64,000 nucleotides of DNA from Pycnococcus provasolii (Eukaryota > Chlorophyta > Pseudoscourfieldiophyceae > Pseudoscourfieldiales > Pycnococcaceae). The stretch spans positions 930,001 through 994,000 of the forward strand of contig OW568863.1 in NCBI GenBank assembly GCA_938743325.2, read 5' to 3'. The notes under the pieces are model-generated. The model saw nothing but the letters and a program-made list of their open reading frames with translations. It was not told where the DNA came from and ran no database searches. The position numbers and the translations under genes were made by a program. Numbering within the stretch: the first letter of the stretch is position 1; every line of letters begins with the position of its first letter. Positions 29,734-43,200 of this stretch are shown piece after piece.

Positions 29734-31041
29734 ATGTCTGCGCGCATGTCCCAGGTGCACATGTCATGCCGTGCTTCGGGCAGCCTTCCTCTGAAGGAGC
29801 ACTGCCTGAAGGCTTCCTCTTCTTCTCGTCGTCATCTCCGTCGCCCTTTTAGCACTTCCTCTTCTTCTAAGCTTCGCACTTCTGCTAAGCCTTCCTCTTG
29901 CTCGTCGTCTGTGATAACTTTTTGCGGTGGTGCTGCTGGTGGTAATGCATCTCGTTGTGGTTGGGCCAACACCAACGGGGTCCCGTTGTTTGCGACGACA
30001 ACCTCAATCAAACGATGTGCAGCAGCACGTCCGTCTGTCGTACTTAGGTGCGCCGGATCTTCAGCGGCTGCTGGCGGCGCCTCCGAAGAGGAGAAAAAGG
30101 AGGATGGTGGCATGTTCGGAAAGGAGGGACTCACCACGCTCGGGTTCATCCTCTTCTGGTACGCGCTGAACATTGGCTTCAACATCAACAACAAGGCGCT
30201 CTTCAACCAGTTCCCGTTCCCGTGGACCGTTTCCACCGTGCACGTGATTGTCGGCTCCATCTACTGCGCCGTGCTGTACGCGCTCGGCTTCAAGGATGCG
30301 TCTTTCGGCCGCCCGATTGACAAGAAGGAGTTTGGATACCTCGTCAAGCCTGCCACCATGCACGCGCTCGGGCACATCGCCGCGAACCTGAGCTTCGCCG
30401 CCGTGGCCATCAGCCTCACGCACACCGTGAAGACGCTCGAGCCGGCGTTCAACGTCGTCATGAGCAAGCTCATCCTCGGAACCGTCACGCCGCTCCCGGT
30501 GGTGGCTACACTGGCTCCCATCATCATCGGCGTTGCTCTGGCGTCAGCCGCCGAGGTGTCCTTCAACTGGCTCGGCTTCATCACCGCTATGCTCTCGAAC
30601 CTCACGTTCAGCTTCCGCGCCGTGTGGGTGAAGGAGTGCCAGGCGAATGTCAAGAACTTCACGGCAACGAACAACTACGCCTACACGAGCGTCATCTCGA
30701 TGTTCATCTGCGCGCCGCTTGCTCTCATCTTCGAGGGTGGATCGGTCGTCGAGGGTGCCAAGACGGCCATCGCGTCGATGGGCGCGACGACCTTCTGGTT
30801 CCAGCTCTTCCTCGTTGGCATCTTCTACCACCTCTACAACCAGTTTGCATACCAGACGCTCAACCGCGTCAGCCCAGTCGCGCACGGCGTCTGCAACGTC
30901 GTCAAGCGCATCGTCGTCATCTTCTCGAGCGTCATCTTCTTCGGAAACGTCATGACGCAGAAGACGATCATCGGAACGTGCATTGCCATCGCCGGCACGT
31001 ACCTGTACACGACGATGAACCAAAAATACAAGGCGAAGTAA
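29734..31041 (+). CDS. TPT: Plastid triose-phosphate/phosphate translocator
   Basis: A 435-residue inner-envelope antiporter. A Ser/Arg/Lys-rich, acid-poor leader of ~110 residues looks like a chloroplast transit peptide. The mature part (~130-430) is the DMT-superfamily TPT fold with about 9-10 membrane helices. Signature stretches close to plant TPT are MHALGHIAANLSFAAVAISL, THTVKTLEPAFN, VSFNWLGFITAMLSNLTF, FYHLYNQFAYQ and VSPVAHGVCNVVKRIVVI. Known role: exchange of stromal triose phosphate or 3-phosphoglycerate for cytosolic phosphate. Motif resemblance is best to TPT, but other plastid phosphate translocator classes (PPT, XPT) cannot be fully excluded. TGTAA follows at 31128. Confidence 0.92.
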   Translation: MSARMSQVHMSCRASGSLPLKEHCLKASSSSRRHLRRPFSTSSSSKLRTSAKPSSCSSSVITFCGGAAGGNASRCGWANTNGVPLFATTTSIKRCAAARPSVVLRCAGSSAAAGGASEEEKKEDGGMFGKEGLTTLGFILFWYALNIGFNINNKALFNQFPFPWTVSTVHVIVGSIYCAVLYALGFKDASFGRPIDKKEFGYLVKPATMHALGHIAANLSFAAVAISLTHTVKTLEPAFNVVMSKLILGTVTPLPVVATLAPIIIGVALASAAEVSFNWLGFITAMLSNLTFSFRAVWVKECQANVKNFTATNNYAYTSVISMFICAPLALIFEGGSVVEGAKTAIASMGATTFWFQLFLVGIFYHLYNQFAYQTLNRVSPVAHGVCNVVKRIVVIFSSVIFFGNVMTQKTIIGTCIAIAGTYLYTTMNQKYKAK

Positions 31042-31127
31042 GCCGCAAGGCATTTGAGCAACAGCGCGCCTTTTAAGTGTTTTGCAAGAGTAAAAAGTGG
31101 GAATTGGCAGAATTGTTGCATACGTTT

Positions 31128-31132
31128 TGTAA
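31128..31132 (+). terminator. TGTAA polyadenylation signal
   Basis: TGTAA lies 86 bases past the translocator stop. Confidence 0.5.
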
Positions 31133-31213
31133 AAAGCGGCCTTGGAAATTAGACTTTCGTGACTACCACTACTCAATACCAGAAGGTAAATCATCCCATG
31201 ATCCTTAATATAG

Positions 31214-31218
31214 TTACA
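31214..31218 (-). terminator. TGTAA polyadenylation signal of the giant gene
   Basis: TTACA on the plus strand, about 42 bases past the giant gene's stop on its coding strand. Confidence 0.5.
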
Positions 31219-31259
31219 CACTGTACTGTACTTTTGAAAGAATGCTATATATAACTTTT

Positions 31260-34200
31260 CTATTTCTTTCCTGTTTCTTCTCCAGTTCCTGGAGAAGAAG
31301 ATATGACGCCAGCGTAAATGCGACCATCGTCCGGCGGAGCATCGACTCCAAGCTGATCTTGAACAAACTCGCTTAGGGCACTCCTTTGCCGATCGAGGCC
31401 TTGTGATGTAGGCCGTGACTTCGAAGCCACAGAAGCAGTCCCGGCAGCTTCCACGACAGCCAAGTCAGCCTTTGCTTGCCGCACTGCATCTTCCACGCGC
31501 TCATCCGTCGTCTGTCGTGCTAAGGATGCGCCGCTTCCTGCATCCCCCACCGCTGCACCAGGCAACTCAATAGCTGAGGCGATATCCGTGGTGCTTGGTT
31601 GTTGTTGCTCCGCCGACGGTAAATGTGGGGGCGGTGGTCCAGATGGCGGGGCGATACCCGGCGGTGGACGCGGGAGCGCCGCCGACTTGAATCGACTAAG
31701 GTTGATCTCATTCTTCGCCGCTCGCTGGAAAGCTCCCAGAGCTCCACTGGGACCTTGTGACGACGTCGCATTTGAAGCAACTACCGGTGGAGGTGGAAGT
31801 TTCGCGGCAACCATTCCGCCGCTATCTCCAACGGCAAGCGGATTCACTCGCTTGTAGGCAAGCTGGGCGCCACCCGTCGCATATGCCGCGGGTGCAGCAG
31901 GTCGACCCACCCCGCGAGGCTGCTGGTAGGCTGGCAGAACGGCACCTCCAGCACCACCAAGTTGTTGTTCCTCCTGTCGCCACACGGAGGATCCTGCGTT
32001 GCCTGGATTGAATGGTCGCTCAGGCCCGAAAGGTGTCGAGTCGAATAGCACCGCGCTCGGCGTCGTTGGCTGATCGACGGAACCTGAGCGAGTGGCACGT
32101 GTTGAGCTTAACGCGGCGGGATTTTCCGTCTCGTAGTAGAAGCCGTCACCGGCGCTCGCACGTGCTACCGACGGTACCGTGGGGTGCGTCATCATGCCAG
32201 TGCTCATTTCATCGCCGCCGCTGCTCGGAGGACTCGGCGCGTGGAATTTCCCTCCCGGTGTGGGCAGGTTGGCTGACACCGACGTCATGGAGGCGTGAAC
32301 GGTGACTGCATGTGGTGCGGCGTCACCTTCGTGCCTGCCCGGAATCACCGCATTCTGCCAACTTGCAAGATCTTGCCTGCTTTCGAAATTCGTGTTTTTA
32401 GGCATCGCGGCACCGGATATCGTCACCGTGGTATCTGTTGCCTTCTCCACATCTACCACTACATCTGAACCTCGAGCTCCAACCTTACGAGAGCGATTCC
32501 AGGCATAATAAGCAGCCGCGGAAAAAATCAGCAGCGCCGAACTAGCGCAGACAATCACGACAATTGTGGTCGCCTCGTCAACAGATGAGGCTGCAGAAGC
32601 GCTGGTCGTTGTTGTCGTCAACACGAAGGAGAATTTTGAATCGTCCTTATTCTCGTCATCGGTGATTCCCTTGGGCTCCACAATCTCAACATCCAGGCTG
32701 AGCAGGTCTGTGCCAAGAGCTGATCCCAATTCACCGGTCGTTGCCTTGTCTACGACTAATGTCGCAAGCGCCTCGAGCGAAGCGGATTGGGATGGTGCCG
32801 GCGGAGGAGACGGCGATGGCATCGACGGCGGCGGCGACAATCGGGTAGGACTTCCCAATGGCGACGGTGGCGGTGGCGGTGATGGCGCCGCCGTTTCCAC
32901 CGCAAAGGACTGTTCATCCTTTTCTGCAAGAAGTACCGAATCATCTTCTCGAATCTCCACATTGACGGACACTCCTTCTGTGACGCTGAAAAGCGTTCGC
33001 CTACGTCGACCAGCGACAATGCTCACCACGCGAACTCGCTTAGGATCGATGCCAAGAACTGCTGCAAGATTCGAGGCGAATCGGCCACTCTCGGTGTCGT
33101 AAAATTGCTCCACGCTGAGCGCAAGCTTCATGTTTAGCTTGACTACAGCCTCCGTGCGGATTTCCACCGGCCCAACTCCAGACGGAAGCAGAATGGTTGC
33201 CTGCGCAGTCAAGCCGTCGAAGAAGAACTGCACTTCGCGGCTTCCTGAAGCACGCGAGGGCATCTGGTCCGACTCCACCACGCGGCCCCGACCAGGCAGG
33301 AAAGCGAAGCGGCGGAGCTTATCACGATATGGAATTGTGAGCAAGATGCTTGAGTCAGCCTCACGACGCTCGCGAACGAAACTAGGCGCTGGCGTCCAAA
33401 TGCGCAGGAAGCCGGGTGGCGTGCCAGTCCAGTTGGCCTTGTAGTCGCGGTCCATCTGCACAACGCTCCAAAATGCCGCCAATCGCTTCTGGCAGGTGTA
33501 TGCCGCACACCACCCGTGGTCCATGGTGGCAACGAGGAGATCCGTTGGTCCGTAAGTGATCGCCTCATTGTTGCCAATCTTACTTGAGTCCCACGTGTGC
33601 AGCTGCAACACGCCATTTGAGCGTTCTTCGCGATCGGCGTCGCGTGACTCGAAAACGAGCGGGGTGGGCGGCGAAGCGCTCAGAGCGACAGCGCCACCTG
33701 AGGCACGAATGTCCTTACACCCGTGTCCTTGGCCACTCGCCAGCGGTGCGCATATGCTGGTGTCGTACAGATCATCCAATGCCGTTCCCTGGTGCACACG
33801 TGGACGTGGCAGCACGTTGTGACCGAGTTGCATCGGCGCGCTGTTACCGAATAATCCGCCGTCGTGATCGATGATCAAGCCGTGACCGGGCCCATTGCAA
33901 TTGAGAGGGTGCCCCGTTGGCTCCCACACATCCTCACCGCAGTCGCTGGGATTGCGCCAACCTGCCTCGGCTGCCGGAAATTCGACAAGCGATCCAGCAT
34001 CGGTGGTTGTGTTAACAAGCGACGCGCTGTGCAGATGCACCGGATGCGCAGCGTCAGGTGTTGTGGCAAGGTGATAAGCGATGGGAAACAAGCTGATACC
34101 ATCGCATTGATCAAAATCGTGGAAGCTCGACACATTCACGTGCGTGTAGCCATGAACGATAGGGTAATTCATCACCTTATCCCACGGCTTTGTTTCCGGT

Positions 34201-37200
34201 CCAGGTGAAAATCCCAGCGCAAATGCACTTGCCATAAGCCCAACAATCTTCTTGGATCTTAGCGGGTAGGACTGCATTGATGGGTTGGGGAATAGACATC
34301 CCTCGTCCTTGTAGCCACCTGATGCACACGAACACACACCGCGACCACCGCGATTGCTTGCAGTATCGCCTCCAAAGTGCACGTCATGCATCAGAACCGC
34401 GGCGTTCTCATCGGTGAAGCTACCCTGCCTCATCATGTGAACACCAGCGTGCTTGGTATCGAAGAAAGCGCTATTCGACAGCACTGCGTTGGCCGTAATG
34501 CCCATACCAAGCAAACCAAAGTCCCAAGCATGGTGCACAGTGAAGTGTGCCACCCTCGAGCACGCTGATCCCTTGCGTCCGTCAAGCATCATTCCAACGA
34601 GAACGGCGTGTGCCACGTTGTTCTCAAATATACCACCGTCACCAACCAGCGGATCGCAAACATCAGCTCCGGCATACCTGTATCCCAGTCTATCTGAACC
34701 TGCGGCGATGGTATGGCGTACGATGTCCCCACTGGCAAGCTCGCTGATCTGAAAGATTGCAGGTAAATCCTTGTCGAATTTCGACTTTTTGAACTTCTCG
34801 AGGCCTCCCGCAAGCACATGCTCAATCAAGTTGCCACCGCGGCTATTCGTCACCTCCACCGTCGACCAATCAAGGCTAAGCACAGCTGCGACATTCGCGA
34901 GTCGTGCACCTTGCGTGCCGCGAAGCAAAATTCCGCCGTCCATTGCGTTCAGCACCGCAACGTCGCTAATGTTATACGCTGCACTGCTTCCCTCCGAAAG
35001 CGAGAGAGCAGGGCGTTGAAGGCCTTGTTGCCCACAGTGGTCAAGGGTTACTCCATGAAGACGAACACGAGCGTTGTTGCCGAATGACGCAACGTGACAT
35101 CCAAAGCGTTCCGTGGACGAACTGAGCTGCATGTCACCGTCATCAGCCGTAACGGTTATTGAAGAGTCGACGAATGCCACCTCGGGCTCGTACGAGACAG
35201 TCGTGCCTACGGCGGGCGCCGAAGCTTCAGGGCGAGAGAATCGCGGTGCGGAGTCTATGTAAAGGCGATATCGATCTTCAAAGAGCTTTTCCACAGCCGT
35301 CACTTGCACCAGCTCGTGACTGCGCGGATTGAAAGCTGAAGGAGCAAGCCAGATACGACCGACAAAGTCATCCGAGATGCGGAGATTGGCACCAGCACCC
35401 TGAACGTCGACGTGCGTGCTGGTCTGCGCGACCAACTTCAAATAGCGCGGAGCACCCGTGATCGTCTTGGCAACGAGAGAGAGCGCACCGAACACGCTGA
35501 GCGCTTTCGATGCGGGGCTTGCCGCATCTCTGATTTCGGCTGGTTCGTCGCCCTTCGCGTCGTCCACGCCTCGCGATGCGCGTGTGCCGTGGAGCGAAAT
35601 GCGAGCTAGCCCTTCAAATGGCTGTTCGTCGGTGCCAGCCTCCAGGCGTCCGCCACGATCCACGACGACCCGATTCGCAGATAACGTCACCACATCGTCC
35701 ATGCCACGGGAGAGGAAGGTCAGATTGCCAGCGATCGTCAGGGTATTTAGCTTTGGCGTATCCACGTTCAGGATCACGTCCCAGCCAGGCCCGATGTACG
35801 CATCTTCGCCATCCTGAGGAAGTGTTCCACTAGGCCAGAGAGATGGATCAGTCCACGTCACGGTGCCATTTCCTGGAATGAAGGGTGGCGGTGGCGGTGG
35901 CGGACAGCCCGCCGGTGGACACTCCTTCGCCTCAATGTTGACGTTCGAGCGTGACGAGCCTAGTTGCAGCAGAGACAGCGCAGTGTAGGGGATGATGTCT
36001 GAAGCATTGACACCAACGACTCCTTCCTCCTCCACGTACGTGTGAGCCCCATTCGGTGCATCAGTAAGCCCGACGATTCCATCCTCACCGCCGATCGAGC
36101 GCGTGTACGCGCGAAGAAGCGCCGCTTGCAACGACGGCGACGCCTTTTGAACCACCTTCCCTCCGCTCTTCACCTGGAAGTGATCGTAGCGCCGCTGCTG
36201 CTCCGAGCGGAGAACCACCCAGTCTGCTTCGAACATCGCGTCCATGCCGTGGATAGTCCATTTGTTGGAGTCAACGCGTGCAGGCGTTACCCAGTCCACG
36301 TTGTAAACGACGCCGGCGGGAACATTCATCTGATATCCATTATCATTGTACTTTGAGAAAGGCACACTGTCGCTGACTGGCGAAGGCGCAGCCCCGCCGG
36401 TGAATTTAGTGAATCGCAGCGGGTAATATTTAATACTGTGCGGTCCGTGGCCGTTCAGGGCGACACGACGGTGGCTCACCGCACCCGTACATATAGACCC
36501 ATCCTTTTTCATACCCGCCGGCGCTTTTATACAAGCCGACGCGGGAAGCAAGTCATTATGTGCAAGCATGGCGGCATTGTTACCCTTTCCAAGCGCGGTG
36601 CCATCGCGGTCCACAAATGTTCCCTGGTGCTTCCACGCGAATCCCCCATGCAACTGAAGACCATCTTCGGTGCTCGACGGGCTGATGTACTGAATCGCAG
36701 ACAAGTGGGATAGAAATCCGCCTTGATTTGCCTTGCACTTTCCGCAAGCCTCGTAAACGGCAAGTTTGCCGTTTCCAGGGTGCGAAGAAGCGCCATAATT
36801 CTTGAAAGCCACGTTATCCAGGAACAGCAGCGAGGACCGTGTCTGCGTTGTGATTCCCGCGTGCTTGCGCGCCGATGGCCAGTTGAACATTGCCGGCTTG
36901 CTCGTACTATCCTGATCTCGCTCCCAGAACCCGATTGTCGATGCAACCACGAGGCTATCGAAGAGTCCCGTGTAGTCGCGTGGGTCGTGCTGCGACAGTG
37001 CCGCGTTGAGCGGTCGCCCATCTGACACCCACGTGATTTCCACGTTTCCTCCATTGTCCTTGCCGTTGACCTTTGAAGCACTCCGCGATCCTCCAAAGCC
37101 ATTGTCAGACAGCACAAAGCGATGAAATCCCACCGACCCAACCTGGGTTGCGATTGCACCCTCCATCCCATTTTTGACGCCGGTGAAGTTGCTCAACACT

Positions 37201-40200
37201 GTTGGGACTAACTTGCTCTTTGAGGAGCACGAGTCACTTGGGAACCATTCCGGATGAATGCGAACACCGTACTTGACATTTGCGTTTGCCGTATTGCCGT
37301 CGAACACGCCAAGGCGCGTCCTAGTTGGGCATGGCGAGAATCGTCCATTGAATGGCGCCGCACTATTCAGATCGATCCAGAAACCGTACGCCTCTGTATT
37401 GTAGGCAATATTAGACAGGAATGTGTTGTTTGGATTCGTAATCCAAAAGCCAGCAGGTGTCGTGTCAGACCACAGAAGGCGATGTTGCGCACGCACACCC
37501 ATCGCCAAATTGCGAACGAACACATTGTCGATTTCGCTGCCATCTTCTAAAAAGTAGGCGTGCCCCATGATGTCCACAGCCACATTGTTTATCAATTTTA
37601 CGCCGTGAGTTTGATGAATTGCAACGGCACGAGAGAAGGTGTCGTGAAAGCTGCACCCCTCCACAATAGGATGTCCATATTCCTCGGGATCTGCAACACC
37701 AACGGTGCCGTTGACGAACCTTTCCACGTGAAAATGCAGCGAGTAACGACCGAGCAGGCCAGCCTGACCGCTTTTCGAAATCTCGACATGGCTTAGATGT
37801 ACATCTGCTCGTGGATATGCTGATGGGTTCTTGCCCTTGTGCACCATTATGTGCACACCAAATTTTTCTTCCTTGCTTGATGCGTCGCCTTGGATGCGAA
37901 TATTACGCGACAGAAGCGCGACGGGCACACGATCGTCCACGGTATTCGGAATCTTAACACGATTGAAGTTGCCCTCGCGAGACATCGTATCATCAACCAC
38001 ATGTGTCACCACATCTCCTCCATGTCGATACTTGAGCGATTCAGTCGACGCGAAGCACAGCTCTGACGTGCCATCTCCATTTGCGCTGACACGCTCGATA
38101 ACGCGCCGCTCCATGCCATACGTTACGCTGGGCACAGATGAACCTATAGCAATCTCCATTCCCGTCTCCCAAACTCCTACATCACCTGTAGATATTGCCA
38201 CGTCGTCTGAAACGCGGATGCACGAGTCACCGGGAGCTGCGGTATTAAATAGGCGAGTCCATGTGCGCACCACGGGGCGGCCGTACAGGTCTAGTCGACC
38301 ACCACGGATCGCGAGTACTTTCGCGCCGTAAACTGGCAAAAATGCCGTTGTATCTTCCCTGCGCCCAGTGAGCGTGATTTCAAAATTGCCGAGGTAAGGA
38401 CGACCGCGTGAACCTGCGAGTAAGGCACCGCCATTCACGATGATGTGGCTAGCAGTCAGCGCCAATTTGGCACCCTCGCCAACGTCAAGCACTCTCAACG
38501 TGCCCTCAATCGCCAAGAATCCAAGAGGTGGAGGCGTAACGTCGAGCACGACGGTTGTATTCTTCGGGATGGAAACGCTGTCGCCGTACAGCGGAGTTTC
38601 CGCGCCACCCCACGTTGTTCGACGAGACCACAAGTTTGCCCACTCGTAGATGTCCGGGCGATCCGATGGGTCTTGAATCGATTCGGCGTCGATCGAGCCG
38701 AGCACCGGAATCTGTCCGGGCAGCGTTATCTTGACAATTCCATACACGCCACTTCCATCTTTCGACGTCACTCCACTCACGCCTGCAGATGGAGTCGACG
38801 TGACGCACGTTGCGAGCGTGTCGCTCTGCAGCACGAGATCGTTGCAAGACCCCACAGTTTTGCCCGTGATTGGGGAAAGGAAGAATACCGAGCATGGGCT
38901 TCGCGCACCCTCTGCAGGAGGAGTGCATGCTGGCATAAGGCGTCGACCCTTGAGTGCGACCTTCGTTCCGCCCTCGGTACTGCCCGCCTGCGGTGATATT
39001 GCCAATACACTTGGTGTGAGATCAGCAGTGGTCTCATATGACCCGAGTCCTTTTTCGGTGAACGAGATTTCCTCCACTTCAGTCCATGAATTTTGGTACG
39101 TCACCATCTTCGCACCGTGCTCGCAAGATTCGGTTGAGTCCACAATGGAATTGTTGCAGAAGCTTGCACTACTGCAGACCATTGCCTCAATGCGAAATCC
39201 TTGTCCCGTGTACAGACTGTGTTGCACGGAAGCTGGTATATCACCAGCATTGACGGTGAGAAATTCGACTGTCTTGCAGAAGTTGCCACCTACAAAGGCT
39301 GCATGATGTGCTGTATGGGGAGGCTGCGAGGACAGCCCTGGCTGAATGAGCGGGGACGCTGCTCCGAAGCCAAGGCCGAACAATGTCAGGCGTGTGCCGC
39401 CTTGGGCAGATCCAGCTACAGGATGCACACCCACCGGTTGAAACGGGATAGTCACGAGTGGTGCCGGTTGTTCCGCCGCCACGGAAGCATAGCCGTAGGC
39501 TTCGACAAGCACCACGAGCTGGAAGGTACCCGCAGGCAGTCCACCACCCTTTGGCTGGGCGTCGACTGAGCAGGAAAGACTCCAGGTGATGAACGCTTCG
39601 TCAGCATCGGCTGTCTCAGTAGCATTGTCAGATTCAACGCGAGCAAGTTGGACGCCGGCGCATGCAATGCCAGCTGGCACACTGTTGACAATTGCCGTGC
39701 GCGCGTTATTGAGTGACGCAAGCGACGACATGTTCTTGCTCGGGACCCATAATACAGTCGCCGCTATCTGCGATGTTGCGCTTGCGGGTATCTGCATCTC
39801 CACGGATACGGGGATGCTTGCTCGACCTTCTTGTGATCCAGCCGCCGCCTGTGTGGGTGAGTACGATGCGACCACAGGTGTGAAATTCTCTCGATATGCG
39901 TATCGCTTGGAGAGACGTCCTAGCTGCTTTCCGCCACCATTGTGAAATGAAATCCAGGCATCGTTGCGATTCGTTTCAGCACGATATGGGACACGACATG
40001 TGATGGTATTCGACGTCCATGATAGTGTAGGACAGACACGTCCACCCACTCTAATGTGGTGTGGTGCTTCCTCGACATACCGTCCATCCGATTCTCCAAA
40101 CCCATTGCCGTGTATTGTCAGAAGGGTACCACCGTTCACCGAACCAGCCTCAGGTTCCACACGATTTAGTTTCAGAGGCTGCTTAAATTCACCTTCACCC

Positions 40201-43200
40201 CAGACACGTCCCACGGAATCGGGAAGCGTGACGCTGAAGTCGTAGGAACTGTCGTATTTCAACTTGACGTCCGAACACTTCACCAGAGCATCCGCAGAGC
40301 TGTAGTCAGTGGAATTGTCATTCGAAGGCAGGGACGTGGTACAATCCAGTATTGTCCCGCTCTCACGTACGGATGCGTGCCATCCACCGCCTAGGAATTT
40401 CCCTCCCAGCTCGACATTCGCAGAAGCACCAACTTCTGCAGCTGCGCGTGCGGAAGCTCCAAGAAGTGGAATCACGAGAGTGTTCGAATCACTGACCTGC
40501 AGAGAGGAGGAATCAGCATCTTGCGGCAATTCAGCGTAGTCGCCACCTACATAACCGGCATCATACGCGAACGTTGGCACGGAAATCGACGACGTTGCGG
40601 TAACGCCATTCGAAATGAGCGTCAGCGACTGTGGTTGTCTGGTCGGCGTGCTATGCACCCAGTGCAGCGGGAGGGTGCGCGGATTTCCCTTGTTCCATGC
40701 GGTCGACGAGTTGGTGTGGTCCTGCACGAGCAGGGCCAACCACGCATTCCCTGACTTTTCGCGCATGGTCACCACAACATCGACGACTGTCCCAGCACTG
40801 ACCAGTACGCCACCTCGCTTGTACTCGACACCGTTTTCTCCGCAGCACTTCGCTTTACTGGCGAGTACGTCGCTCCAGTAGACGAGGATACTATCGTCTC
40901 CTTCGCCCCATAGGGAGAAATTACCCGCCACCGGAAAACGCAGCTGAAACTTCGTTCGAGCAACCCAATGATCGTTCGGCCCACCCTGGTATGCTGCTTT
41001 TGTGGCCCAGTGAATTTTGAATTTATTCGAAGTAGCACCCTGTGACTCTGTCAATAGGTCCATAGTTTCCACGTAATCGACTGCGTAGTCTGGCGCCCCG
41101 TACAGCGGAAACGGGGAAGAGCCAGCCTCGTCGTCATGCCGGAGAAGAAGATTGAAGGAGGATGCGACTTTCCAATACTCGAGCACGATAGTCCCTATTG
41201 CACGTGGTGTAGTGCACTCGACCGCTTCGCCCACCACGAGGGTGGAAGCGCAAGGATTATTTCCCACGAACATCGTGGTGTCCTGCGGATCAAAACCCGT
41301 GCCTGTTACGACAAGTTTTGTGCCCCCGATCAAACCACCTGCAGCAGGGAAGTTGGGTGCCACCGACTTGATGACAGGAGCAGCCTCGATGACAATTGAT
41401 GGTGTGGTACTCTCCGAAGGCTGCATGACTGCATGTCCCGTACCATCGGTGGCCTCAAGCGCGATGGTATATGACCCCGTAGATAAGGATGTGGCAAGCG
41501 TACACGATGCGACTGTTCCACTTGCATCCAGCGTGTTGCCAGAGCATGTAATGGTCGTTCGGCCAAGTAGCGTTAGCGTTGCCTGAAATGCCCCTGCATT
41601 CATCTGATCCAGTCCCGAGCCACGGAATGTGAAGACGACGTCCGAGGCACCCGCGTCAACTTTCGCTGGCGTTACAGATGTCACGCGTGGCGTCGTGTTT
41701 TCGCCATATTGGAAAGAGCACGAGCTCTGTTCTGCTGAGCAAGTTGCCTCACGCGTATCTGCATCACCCCAGCAATGCAACTTTTCGAGATCGGTCCATC
41801 CCTGCCTCCCGCGAAGGCGCGCATTTGAGCACAGGATGACACTCACCACCATTGCTTTCGTGGAGATTGCTTCAACTTTGCGTGCCCACGGATCATCTGG
41901 CGCGGCATTAGCGGCATAGTGCGCCCTGGTACGGCATACGATTCTCGTTGCCTCCCAAGTGCTCACATCGCACGGGACGAGGCCATTCGGGAAAGTCGTG
42001 GAGACCGGGACGCGCACGTAGACCACCGCGACGCTATCGGCGCTATACAGTCCACTTCCTGTAATCGTGATATCCGTGCCGCTAGCGATCGATCCCATTG
42101 ACGGCGAGACGGAGTCGATGTCGAACACATTTGGCCCAATTGCAAAGCTGCGCACGACGAGTGCACCCGACCCGAAATCGCTCACATCGTTCGATGAGAC
42201 GGGATATGGGACGACAAGGGCGTACACCGCGCCTTTCGAGAGCGGGGGAAGCGTGCACTGCATGCGTGTGGACGTTGGCAAAGGCGGCGATTCGTCATCT
42301 TGCACACGCGTGTTGCCGACACATCGGCGCAGCTGTAAGTCAGGGGTAAGCTTCGCGAGCGTGTGGGAAGCCCACGCACTGAAGAATCCAATTCCGGACC
42401 AGTCCTCGTCGCCGCCTCCCGTGGGCGTCACTGACACGACGGAGGGCAGCGGCGCGGTTTCGAGGTACGACTCTGGAACGAGATACGCATCGCTAATGTA
42501 AACCTCGCTCGCGGCAATCTCCGGGTGATGCACAACGAAATTTGTCGAGACGTAGCCTGCAGCCGATCCGATGTGAGGTCCTGACTCGCTCTGCACGTGC
42601 GCCGCACCACGGAAATTAGATTCGCCGTCTGTCACGGCCCACGTGGCAACGCCAAAGGATTCAATCTCGCCATTCGAAGGGTCGGTGCGAAAGACCTCGA
42701 GATTGTAAGCACCCGTCGCGGTGGGCGCGGTAATGAGGCAAAGCGCATGAAGGCGAGGTGTGTCGATCGCAACGAGTCGGCAAGGCATCTCTTCGTTCGG
42801 GGATGCGGTACCCTGCTTCGCTGCATCGTAGACAGCCACGTACAGCTCTTGGTGCTTGGTGGCATCATCGCTGCCGGCACCAGGAACATCATTCAGTCGA
42901 AGAGAAAGAAGAACATTAGATCCAGCCGCCGCGGATGATGGCGCGACAACAACACTGCGAGCTGCCGGGCTCGTCGGCGGAGTCTCCGGAGAGTCGGAGT
43001 CGGCAGCCGAAAATCGGAACGTGCACCCCACGTCGCTCACGCACGAAGATGCCTGGCACCCGTCGTCGTAGCACGACTCCACGAGTAGCGGCGGTTCGTT
43101 GAACAGGTTCGCGTCAACATCCTCGTCAACGGAAAGCGCTTCGGCCATACGACGCACTATCGATCCGTCCATCTCGTCGGTTGATAATCCCGGCGGTGCC